24,725 nt of DNA from positions 1 to 24,725 of the forward strand of contig JAQUNY010000008.1 in NCBI GenBank assembly GCA_028717405.1, written 5' to 3'. Both the position numbers and the translations under genes were made by a program. The DNA comes from Eubacteriales bacterium (lineage in GTDB: Bacteria; Bacillota; Clostridia; JAQUNY01). Below are positions 15,601 through 22,095 of the stretch, piece after piece. Numbering within the stretch: position 1 is the stretch's first letter; the number at the start of each line of letters is the position of its first letter. Under the pieces are notes generated by a model. The model searched no databases. It saw only the letters and a program-made list of their open reading frames with translations, and was not told the DNA's origin.

Positions 15601-17949
15601 TTATTCTTCCAGAGCCGGAGGGGCGATGCTGCCAAACCTCCATGCCTTGCTGTATATTCCAGGGAAATAATTCTGCCCTGAAAAGAAGGCGTTTTCGTCG
15701 ATATTAATATAATATTCTCTGCCGGGAACGAGTTTTTCGGACAGGTTGAGTGTAACGCCACAATGCCCGTAAGGATCTTCGCTGTCGCTTATAGATACCT
15801 TGACGGCGTCAGAGGCTTTTATTCTCTCGAAGAGGCGGTAATAATCGCCTGAGTGCTCGTATATATAAACGGAGCCTGAGCCGGGACTGACCAGGGAATC
15901 GAACACAAGTCTGATTTCATTATGTTCCTCATCGAGAGTGCTGTTCCTTTCCGGGGATATCGATATCAATCGAGGTATAATAATCTTTTTAGCGCTTTCC
16001 GGAACTTTGGTCCCCACAATGCCGACGCCGGTGGCCTGGAGGAGCAGTCTGCCGTTTTCAGAAGCCTCATGTATCGAAACTGTATAAATTCCCCATAAAC
16101 CGGGCATACTGGAGACGGGTATTTTCACGAAGCCTGAAGAAATCTCAAAACCGTCGTTTATTACCGGGTTTTCCGGACTAAGGCCGCTTCTGGCATTAAA
16201 AGTTATGGTGAAGTCGGAAGCAGGCCTGCTTCCGAAGATCCTGTTCTCATCAAAATAAATGGTCAAAGCCGAAAAATCATCATTCATTGTGGCTTCAATG
16301 AGTTCAAGAGTGCCGACAGGCCCGGTTTCATGATCCGATTCGCTGTCGTTCCGGGAATAGTAGACCCTGTATCTGTAAAAATCATAAAAATAGAGTTTGC
16401 CCATGATATCTCTGCAGTAATAAAATCCGAGATCATTTTCTCCCATGATCAGCGGCAGGATTAGTTTTTCATCACCCGGGCCGGTCTCGCCAATGATGTC
16501 GGTGCCTCTGAAAACAACGATATGATCTGTTTCGGTGTCTGCCCACCCGATGTCGATTATGAGCCTTCCTCTGTAATGTTCGCCGGGTTTTGCGGTTTTC
16601 TCAGGGTCAGTTACCATGCCATCTGTGAGTTTACTGTAGAAAAATCCATATTCCAGGGGGTCTGCTGATGATGCATAGCGGATATCAAGCCTGTCGGTGA
16701 ACAAATCGGGAGCCGGGTCTCCGGCTGCAGCCCCTGCCCATCGGTTCCCGGTGAGATGCCAGTCGACAAGTGATGTTTTGGAGTAATATACAATATTACT
16801 GAAGCAGATGTCGCCCGGAGCTGCATTTTCGGGATCATCCCCTGAACAATAAGGAAGGAAGCCCGAATCCGAAGTATACCTGATCCTGCGCTCCTGACCG
16901 GGATGGTTCGGATCAGCCACATAAATGCTGCCGCTTGAACAATCTATCTTGTATGCAATCAGGGCATGTCCCAGGTTGTGTTCGGGATCGTAGACGCAAA
17001 GCAGCTGAGGCTCGCCCGTGACCTGCATGGAATATGAAAAAGCACAATAGGTCAGGTAGTCGCTTATTTGACTGAGTTTCCACTGATAAAGCGCTATCCT
17101 GGCTTCAAAATCCATATCTTTCTGTATTGCGCTGCAGAGTTTTACAGCTATGGCGTCATCATACCAAAGAGAAGGGGTTTTATTCCGGTTGTTATTGTCG
17201 TAGGTTCCGAATAAGGGCTTTGCGTTTTTAGAATTCATACGGGTTTCAATATAGTAATACATTGCGGCAACCGACTGCCCGGCACAGTGCCCGGGCTGTG
17301 AAATAAAGGAGCCATAATTGGGAAAATGAAAATCGTCGACACCGGGAAGGAACCCGGTATCGTAACTCCCTGCAGTTAGAGAACTGTACGGGGCGCTGAA
17401 GACTGCTATGTCGGAAAAGTGCGTCGTCATAACGGTTATATCTGACTCGCCATATGCTATGACAGGCAGACCTTCAAGGTATCCGGCTTCCTTTTGATAG
17501 TAGAAAGCCATGGCAAATTCATCTTCAGGTATGGATACGGGGATTTTAATTTCAACAGGGTCATTAAAAGCGGCCCCGCCGTTATCGATCGATATGAGCC
17601 GGGATCTGGGCTTCAGGAAATCCGCAGATTTTTCTGAGGAGGGGAGCGTAAAATCACAGGAGCTTATTGCGAAAACCATTTCTTTTTCATATGCGTCAGC
17701 CGGGATTTTTATTGTAAGTCCCTTAAGTCCTGTCTTTTCATTTGCTACATGTATTATCCCGCCTGATGGGCTGATCCTGTACGTGCCGGCTGACAATGGA
17801 CTGGCAGCCGGAGGAGTTTTTCCGCCGGGGGAAGTGCAGCCGGAGAGAATCAGCGCCGAAGAAACGGGCAAAGCTGCAAATACCGCAATGACAATTGCTG
17901 CGATTGTTTTTCTGAATTTTGGCTTTTGAAGGACAGTATTTTTATCCAT
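15601..17949 (-). CDS. Large surface lipoprotein with papain/transglutaminase-like Cys-His-Asp set and Ig-like C-terminus
   Basis: 782 residues. A signal peptide with lipobox LILSGC (lipidated C38) is followed by a Pro/Ser-rich spacer and a ZU5-like beta domain (about 58-185: PSGGIIHVAN, LTIKIPADAY). Residues 205-360 look like a C39/papain-transglutaminase fold: QPGHCAGQSVAAMYYY (C222), HNLGHALIAYKID (H328) and YVADPNHPG (D346, N348). Beta-rich segments follow, then an Ig-like Big_5-type repeat (about 660-775: LISISPERNSTLDEEHNEIR, then GREYYINID). It is likely exported and anchored outside the cell, possibly cleaving or cross-linking surface peptides. The substrate is unknown. It precedes the ABC exporter operon on the same strand but has a separate promoter, so a functional tie is only a guess. 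I see no clear ribosome site at this ATG. Confidence 0.8.
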   Translation of the reverse strand: MDKNTVLQKPKFRKTIAAIVIAVFAALPVSSALILSGCTSPGGKTPPAASPLSAGTYRISPSGGIIHVANEKTGLKGLTIKIPADAYEKEMVFAISSCDFTLPSSEKSADFLKPRSRLISIDNGGAAFNDPVEIKIPVSIPEDEFAMAFYYQKEAGYLEGLPVIAYGESDITVMTTHFSDIAVFSAPYSSLTAGSYDTGFLPGVDDFHFPNYGSFISQPGHCAGQSVAAMYYYIETRMNSKNAKPLFGTYDNNNRNKTPSLWYDDAIAVKLCSAIQKDMDFEARIALYQWKLSQISDYLTYCAFSYSMQVTGEPQLLCVYDPEHNLGHALIAYKIDCSSGSIYVADPNHPGQERRIRYTSDSGFLPYCSGDDPENAAPGDICFSNIVYYSKTSLVDWHLTGNRWAGAAAGDPAPDLFTDRLDIRYASSADPLEYGFFYSKLTDGMVTDPEKTAKPGEHYRGRLIIDIGWADTETDHIVVFRGTDIIGETGPGDEKLILPLIMGENDLGFYYCRDIMGKLYFYDFYRYRVYYSRNDSESDHETGPVGTLELIEATMNDDFSALTIYFDENRIFGSRPASDFTITFNARSGLSPENPVINDGFEISSGFVKIPVSSMPGLWGIYTVSIHEASENGRLLLQATGVGIVGTKVPESAKKIIIPRLISISPERNSTLDEEHNEIRLVFDSLVSPGSGSVYIYEHSGDYYRLFERIKASDAVKVSISDSEDPYGHCGVTLNLSEKLVPGREYYINIDENAFFSGQNYFPGIYSKAWRFGSIAPPALEE

Positions 17950-18024
17950 ATAATTACCAGCCTGTCAGCGTGTCAGCTTACCGGCCTGCCAGCCGACCGG
18001 CCTTATAAGCCTGGGAGTCGGCAA

Positions 18025-18060
18025 ACCTGCCTGAAATACCTGCCTGAAATACCTGCCTGA
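18025..18060. repeat. 13-bp tandem repeat in the lipoprotein leader
   Basis: ACCTGCCTGAAAT is present twice in tandem (18025-18050), followed by a partial third copy (ACCTGCCTGA). It would lie in the 5' untranslated region of the lipoprotein mRNA. Confidence 0.7.
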
Positions 18061-18075
18061 CTGTCTCGCAGGTAA

Positions 18076-18104
18076 ATTATATTAAAAAAGCATATGAGCC
18101 GCAA
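18076..18104 (-). promoter_or_regulatory. Possible promoter for the lipoprotein gene
   Basis: On the minus strand, TTGCGG (18104-18099), a 17-bp spacer and a perfect TATAAT (18081-18076). The start near 18069 would give a leader of about 120 bases that includes the 13-bp repeats. Confidence 0.45.
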
Positions 18105-18323
18105 TCCGAGGCAGTGCATTTTACCTTAAATGTATATTACCATCAGATTAAAAGAATATTACAATGTATAAACTGAAAAACAAATTGGCAAAAAAATGCA
18201 TGAAAATTTATACTTAGTATAAGAAAATCAAAGAAATACTGAGAAATTATAAGTAAACACGCGTAAAACAGGTATATTACATGCAGATAAGGAATTAAGA
18301 ATGAATAAGAATAAATATCAACG

Positions 18324-18353
18324 TTGAATGTCTGCTGAGTTGTCGTATATAAT
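18324..18353 (+). promoter_or_regulatory. SigA promoter of the structured noncoding RNA
   Basis: TTGAAT (18324-18329), an 18-bp spacer and a perfect TATAAT (18348-18353). The predicted start at about 18360 coincides with the first base of the closing helix of the RNA. Confidence 0.75.
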
Positions 18354-18360
18354 AAAGACA

Positions 18361-18635
18361 AGCTCCAGGGAATACCTAAGAAGAAGTACCGACAAGAGCC
18401 GAAGCCGCCGTATAGATGTATACGGAATGTAAGATGACCGGAAGAGGGACGCGAAGAGCGGATACGATTCGGTATATTGAAAGAATTAAGTTAAGTGGTT
18501 TAAGCGTCGGGGTATGAGCCAAAAACTCAGACTCGGATGAGATAGCCAGATAAGTTGGTTCCGGAGATGAAGAAGTCTTAAATAAAAGGGCAAAGCAAAT
18601 GCCGGGATTTGATTCGAGAAAGGTTCGCTGGAGCT
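18361..18635 (+). ncRNA. Structured noncoding RNA, probably raiA-motif RNA
   Basis: The region has no plausible coding frame on this strand but has a promoter, a closing helix and a terminator. AGCTCCAG (18361-18368) pairs perfectly with CTGGAGCT (18628-18635), enclosing about 275 bases. Inside, CCGTATA/TATACGG (18408-18425) forms a perfect hairpin with loop GATG; CGC-GAAGA-GCG, GAG-CCAAAAA-CTC and GGCA-AAGCAAA-TGCC form smaller ones. The 3' half (GATGAAGAAGTCTTAAATAA, then AAGGGCAAAGCAAATGCC and GATTCGAGAAAGGTTCGC) matches what I recall of the conserved core of the raiA-motif RNA of Firmicutes. That RNA is thought to matter for sporulation and aggregation in Clostridium; its mechanism is unsettled. 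The name rests on memory of the motif, not a covariance search. The raiA gene itself is not adjacent. Confidence 0.62.
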
Positions 18636-18643
18636 TTCTTTAT

Positions 18644-18673
18644 AAGGGAACATCCGATAAGGGTGTTCCCTTT
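18644..18673 (+). terminator. Intrinsic terminator after the structured RNA
   Basis: AAGGGAACATCC pairs with GGGTGTTCCCTT (one T-G wobble) around the loop GATAA, followed by a short T-rich stretch (TTTCT). It abuts the stop of the convergent hpt gene, so it probably works in both directions. Confidence 0.85.
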
Positions 18674-19216
18674 CTATATCATGCTTTCGTCAAATTCGCC
18701 TATATAAGGCAGATGACGGAACTCTTCTTTATAATCGAGGCCATAACCGACAAGGAATGAGTTGGAGGATTCGAAGCCGGTGTAAGCTATGGGAAGGCTG
18801 ACAAGCCTTTTCGCAGGATTATTGAGGAGTGTGCAGATCTTGATATCGGCAGGCTGCCTCGCCCGCATGTTTTGGATAAGATAACCCATGGTAAGACCCG
18901 TATTGATGATGTCTTCGACCATAAGCACATGACGCCCGCTAATATCTGTGTCGAGATCCTTTGTTATCCGGACAATGCCTGTGCGGCTGTTTCCGGCGGA
19001 GCCTGAGAAAACGCCGATAGACATGAAATCGATATTGACGGGGATGTCGATATTCCTTGTCAAATCGGCAAGAAAATAGAGCGTGCCTTTTAAGACACTG
19101 ATCAGAACAGGATGCTTGCCCCGATAATCATCACTGATTTGCCTGCCCAGGGCCTTTGCTTTAGCTTGAAGCTCCTCACTGGTGTATATTATGCGTTTTA
19201 TACAGGATGTATCCAT
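18674..19216 (-). CDS. hpt: Hypoxanthine phosphoribosyltransferase
   Basis: 180 residues, the usual length. It salvages hypoxanthine (and often guanine) with PRPP to IMP or GMP. Key motifs are VLKGTLYFLADL (pyrophosphate loop), DFMSIGVFSGSA (flexible catalytic loop), VLMVEDIINTGLTM (PRPP loop with the acidic pair E-D), PAKRLV (purine-binding Lys), and SFLVGYGLDYKEEFRHLPYIG at the C-terminus (spread over about 152-172). The gene starts 15 bp after the kinase-nuclease fusion and very likely shares its mRNA. The convergent noncoding RNA ends at its 3' boundary. An AGAGGT site lies about ten bases before the ATG. Confidence 0.95.
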   Translation of the reverse strand: MDTSCIKRIIYTSEELQAKAKALGRQISDDYRGKHPVLISVLKGTLYFLADLTRNIDIPVNIDFMSIGVFSGSAGNSRTGIVRITKDLDTDISGRHVLMVEDIINTGLTMGYLIQNMRARQPADIKICTLLNNPAKRLVSLPIAYTGFESSNSFLVGYGLDYKEEFRHLPYIGEFDESMI

Positions 19217-19231
19217 GCTTTTTCCGACCTC

Positions 19232-20293
19232 TTATTGCTGAGCAACAGCGTTATCAAGTATCTTTATCCCGAAGCGGCTGACAAGAGAGGCAAAATCCTT
19301 TTTGTAGACTATATTAATATTAATCCCGGGGTAAAGCTCGCGCAAACGCTTTATCTTTTTATTTTTTGTAGTTACATACTTCTGATCCATGGTTGTTATT
19401 TCGATATATGTATCAAAGCTGGGAAGGTAAAAATCGGGGCTTATCGCAAGGGTAACATTGCCTTCTGCATCCCAGCTTACGGGGAAGGTTTTTGGCTCGT
19501 ATACCCATTTAATGCCATACATATCCAGTATCCCGGCAAATTCGGTTTCGGCAGGATGCTTGAAGTGGGGAGTATTCTTCGGGGGGGCTGCTTCAGGAAT
19601 TTCGCCGGCTGTTCCGGCGGAAGGCTCCTGCTCGACTGTTAGGGCTGCTGTTCCATTGCTGTCTGAGATGCTGCCTTCACTTAATGAGGGCCCGGCAGGT
19701 ATGCCGGAACGTTGAAAGTTACGGGAAAGAAGCCCCCTGGCAATGGCAGCCGACTGGATAGCCTCCAGGCTGTTTTTTATTGAAAGCCTGTCTGTGTTTA
19801 TAGTGAGGTCGTAAAGAGAAGGATCAGCCCAGTCGGCTTCATATAACAGCGAAATATAACGTTTATGGCGCTTGTCTATAGCGTTGATAAGCTTGAGCGC
19901 TTCCTGGGTATTCAGCTTATATTTCCTGCTCAGCCTTTCGGCGCGTTTTTCTTCGGAGGCCATTATACGAACATTCAGAGCAGCCTGATCTGAACGGAAT
20001 ATCATTTGGGATCCAAGCCCCACAATTATACAGGGGTTTTCCGACGCAAACAGCCTTAGCCGCTGCTCAATAAATTCTTTAAAAACAATGCCGCCTGATG
20101 ACTTTTTCAGATATGCTCCCGGACTTTCGGCAAGCAGATGCAGCTGATATTTGTCGGCGACCTCAGGCATCCATTCTTTGATTACTTTTTCTCTTTCTAT
20201 CAATTCCATGCCCAGCTGTGCCGAAAGACTCTGCGCTATTTCATATCCAAGGCTGCCGTGCTGTCTGGATATTGTTATGACAGGCAAATACAT
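19232..20293 (-). CDS. Cytidylate kinase-like protein fused to a PD-(D/E)XK-like domain
   Basis: 353 residues from the ATG at 20293. Residues 1-190 match the cytidylate kinase-like family (Cytidylate_kin2): PVITISRQHGSLGYEIAQSL (degenerate P-loop without the usual Lys), then IIVGLGSQMIF, RIMASEEKRAERL and YDLTINTDRLS. A low-complexity linker (about 195-245) precedes a C-terminal module: EFAGILDMYGIKWVYEPKTF (Glu), SPDFYLPSFDTYIEITT (Asp, and Glu in EIT) and VTTKNKKIKRLRELYPGI. The Glu...Asp...Glu order is that of PD-(D/E)XK nucleases, with Thr in place of the final Lys, so cleavage is uncertain. I recall the same module attached to Hpt in some other phyla, which fits hpt lying directly downstream. 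Start is unclear: ATG 20320 lacks a ribosome site; AAGGAGGG lies just 3 bases before 20293 and 9 before a TTG. Confidence 0.82.
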   Translation of the reverse strand: MYLPVITISRQHGSLGYEIAQSLSAQLGMELIEREKVIKEWMPEVADKYQLHLLAESPGAYLKKSSGGIVFKEFIEQRLRLFASENPCIIVGLGSQMIFRSDQAALNVRIMASEEKRAERLSRKYKLNTQEALKLINAIDKRHKRYISLLYEADWADPSLYDLTINTDRLSIKNSLEAIQSAAIARGLLSRNFQRSGIPAGPSLSEGSISDSNGTAALTVEQEPSAGTAGEIPEAAPPKNTPHFKHPAETEFAGILDMYGIKWVYEPKTFPVSWDAEGNVTLAISPDFYLPSFDTYIEITTMDQKYVTTKNKKIKRLRELYPGININIVYKKDFASLVSRFGIKILDNAVAQQ

Positions 20294-20498
20294 CACCCTC
20301 CTTACTTCATTATACAACATATTGCGGGAAGAAACAGGATACTGTTGCTGAGAAAATGATAAGTATGATTGTTATGGTTTTTATTTGCAGGTGCAGGCCT
20401 GAATATAGTTGTTGTATATATTTGCCATGTGTTAATATATATTTGAGGCTGTTTTTAGTGGCTGAAAGCGGGAGGGCAAGCAAAGAGGCAGCTGAAAA

Positions 20499-20996
20499 GT
20501 GATTGCCCGTGGCATTATGGCTGCCGGCCGGGAGGTGACGAGACCGGGATTGAATGTTTACTGTGCTGGAAAGGCTGCTTCAAGAGCCTGTACAGAAGTA
20601 AAAGTAAAAATGATTTTAGCGGTAATGATAATGTCATTCCTTCTTCCCGCTGTTTCGGCGTGTTCAGGCGACCGCCGTGATTTGCCTGCTTATGTCGGAC
20701 TGCAAAACACATCTGGTGCTGCTTACCGGTTATGGCTGGGAGATCCTGAGGATAACGCCCCGGGCATGATTATAGAGGCCGGGGGTATATTTTATTACAC
20801 ATTGTTCCTTAAGGCCGTGGCAGTTTCCGAATCAGACAGCGGTGAAACTATCCTCAGCCTTGATGACAGTGTGATTGCCAATGCCGCCAGAGATGGTTCA
20901 AAGACCGTCTCATCAAGGGTCAGGCTCTCAATGCCCTACAAAGAAGGAATGAGGGTCATGATATCCTGGGATGGGATATGTTTTACGGCGGAATGA
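20499..20996 (+). CDS. Small putative lipoprotein, function unknown
   Basis: Up to 165 residues. A hydrophobic stretch (ILAVMIMSFLLPAVSAC, about 39-55) ends in a lipobox-like VSAC, followed by SGDRRD, so the mature protein is probably about 110 residues on the outside. The mature part is beta-rich and shows no family I know (YVGLQNTSGAAYRLWLGDPE, then MRVMISWDGICF). Start is uncertain: GTG 20499 has GAGG ten bases before it, TTG 20550 follows GGAGG by 14 bases, and ATG 20610 lies next to the signal peptide but has a poor ribosome site. It precedes the heliorhodopsin by about 250 bp on the same strand. Co-expression is possible but unproven. Confidence 0.55.
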   Translation: MIARGIMAAGREVTRPGLNVYCAGKAASRACTEVKVKMILAVMIMSFLLPAVSACSGDRRDLPAYVGLQNTSGAAYRLWLGDPEDNAPGMIIEAGGIFYYTLFLKAVAVSESDSGETILSLDDSVIANAARDGSKTVSSRVRLSMPYKEGMRVMISWDGICFTAE

Positions 20997-21100
20997 GTAT
21001 CATTAGTGAGGCTGAAGCTGATGTCAGTGCCGGTACTTATGCAGATGACGGTGCTGGTGCCGAGGCCTCTGCAGATGCCGGTGCCGGAGATGGAGACTGA
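20993..21100 (+). CDS. 35-residue Ala/Gly/Asp-rich ORF overlapping the lipoprotein stop
   Basis: Its ATG shares bases with the TGA of the lipoprotein gene (ATGA at 20993-20996), the arrangement of translational coupling. The product is acidic and low-complexity (SEAEADVSAGTYADDGAGAE, then SADAGAGDGD). It resembles the Gly/Ala/Asp linker of the CapA-like protein in this window. It could be a coupled microprotein, a tail joined by a -1 frameshift, or chance in a GC-rich repeat-like stretch. No function is claimed. Confidence 0.25.
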   Translation: MSIISEAEADVSAGTYADDGAGAEASADAGAGDGD

Positions 21101-21156
21101 GTTGGTGGAGAGTTGGAGTCGATGAAATAATAAACCGGAGAGATTAACAGAATTAT

Positions 21157-21213
21157 TTGTTACAACAGCACTAAAATTGGTATATTGTACTGTGTTAGAA
21201 CATGAAATAATAA
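21157..21213 (+). promoter_or_regulatory. Promoter region of the heliorhodopsin gene
   Basis: Two overlapping options: TTGTTA (21157-21162), 18 bp, TATATT (21181-21186); and TTGTAC (21185-21190), 17 bp, TAATAA (21208-21213). Either leaves a short leader before GGAAAGGGA and the ATG at 21244. Confidence 0.4.
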
Positions 21214-21243
21214 TAAAATTATATCGGAAAGGGATGTGTAACT

Positions 21244-22026
21244 ATGGCTAAGGAAATCAATTATTCTTCCTTAAGAAAGTTTAACCTGATAATGGGGATA
21301 CTGCATTTTGTGCAGGGAGCATTCATGCTTGTGACAGCCCTGTCAATTGATAAATTTTCTGCTTTTAAACTGCCGCTTTTCTCAAATTTTCTGAAATTTG
21401 ACCAGGTCAAAATGACTCTGGTTACCGACAACAGGCTGATGGGAGAAGTGCCATTTGCAGTTTGTGTCTCAATTTTTCTTTTTCTTTCCGCGTTTTTTCA
21501 TTTTCTTATCGTTCTGCCGGGGTCGAATGAAGTATATAACAGAAATATCGGGAGAGGCATAAACCCGTTCAGATGGTATGAATACGCGCTGAGCTCCTCT
21601 CTTATGATCGTGCTTTTGTCGCTCCTTTTCGGTATATATGATATCGGCGCCATCATTGCCATATTCCTGCTCAACGCGTCAATGAACCTGTTCGGGCTGC
21701 TGATGGAGCGAATAAACCTTCATACTGAGAAAACAGACTGGTATTCGTTTATTTTTGGATGTGTTGCGGGTATAGGACCCTGGATACTGGTTTTTATGCA
21801 TGCATTCGGCAATTCCGACCTTTCAAAAGTGCCGTGGTTTGTGTACGCCATATTTGCATCATATTTTGTTTTTTTCAATCTTTTCCCGGTCAATATGGTA
21901 CTGCAGTACAAGAAAGTCGGCAAATGGGCAAACTATATTTATGGCGAGAGAGGCTATATAATACTCAGCCTTGTGGCGAAAACAATACTTGCGTGGCTTG
22001 TTTTTGCAGGAGTTATGCAGCCATGA
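21244..22026 (+). CDS. Heliorhodopsin (inverted-topology retinal photoreceptor)
   Basis: 260 residues, seven membrane helices, the usual heliorhodopsin length. TM1 holds FNLIMGILHFVQGAFML (H21). A long loop (about 34-66) follows, the extracellular loop 1 characteristic of the family. TM2 holds FFHFLIV (H86). TM3 opens with RWYEYALSSSLMIV; E113 is the Schiff-base counterion. TM4 carries NASMNLFGLLME, TM5 FGCVAGIGPWI, TM6 FVFFNLFPVNMVLQYKKVGK, and TM7 IILSLVAKTILAWLVFAG with K246, the retinal lysine. Basic loops (residues 100-110 and 223-236) fit a cytoplasmic N-terminus and an outward C-terminus, the reverse of type 1 rhodopsins. The protein binds retinal and has a slow photocycle; family roles are proposed in light sensing or enzyme/transport control, mostly unproven. 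No retinal-synthesis gene is near. AAAGGGA precedes the ATG by ten bases. A strong stem-loop follows the stop. Confidence 0.96.
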   Translation: MAKEINYSSLRKFNLIMGILHFVQGAFMLVTALSIDKFSAFKLPLFSNFLKFDQVKMTLVTDNRLMGEVPFAVCVSIFLFLSAFFHFLIVLPGSNEVYNRNIGRGINPFRWYEYALSSSLMIVLLSLLFGIYDIGAIIAIFLLNASMNLFGLLMERINLHTEKTDWYSFIFGCVAGIGPWILVFMHAFGNSDLSKVPWFVYAIFASYFVFFNLFPVNMVLQYKKVGKWANYIYGERGYIILSLVAKTILAWLVFAGVMQP

Positions 22027-22045
22027 TAATGATCTGAGGATCTGT

Positions 22046-22084
22046 GTCGCGGAAACAGCTGTCAGCTTTCGGCTGTGCCGCGAC
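22046..22084. terminator. GC-rich stem-loop between heliorhodopsin and the MATE gene
   Basis: GTCGCGG (22046-22052) pairs perfectly with CCGCGAC (22078-22084), and inside it ACAGC (22055-22059) pairs with GCTGT (22072-22076). It lies 20 bp after the heliorhodopsin stop and 12 bp from the convergent MATE stop. No T-run follows, so it may be a bidirectional mRNA end structure rather than a standard intrinsic terminator. Confidence 0.6.
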
Positions 22085-22095
22085 CGGCCTGCATA

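Larger units (their letters stand above)
17950..18323. other. Non-coding AT-rich stretch between the lipoprotein and the structured RNA
   Basis: No credible gene is seen. The part near the lipoprotein is GC-rich with Cys/Pro-codon-like CCTGCC repeats; the part from 18080 is strongly AT-rich. It contains the likely lipoprotein promoter and a 13-bp repeat, listed separately. The rest shows nothing recognisable. Confidence 0.6.

Noticed and set aside
18143..18361. A hydrophobic 72-codon minus-strand frame upstream of the structured RNA
   Set aside because: It comes from AT-rich DNA rich in A runs, its start lies at the promoter of the RNA on the other strand, and no ribosome site is visible.
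18361..18635. 6S RNA, tmRNA, RNase P RNA or SRP RNA as identity for the structured RNA
   Set aside because: There is no GGAAGGAAGC-type SRP loop, no tmRNA tRNA-like ends or tag frame, no RNase P core, and no single long bulged hairpin as in 6S RNA.
21244..22026. Type 1 rhodopsin or proteorhodopsin pump as identity
   Set aside because: There is no DTD/DTE-type motif in the third helix; the counterion is Glu in WYEYA and the remaining motifs are heliorhodopsin-specific.
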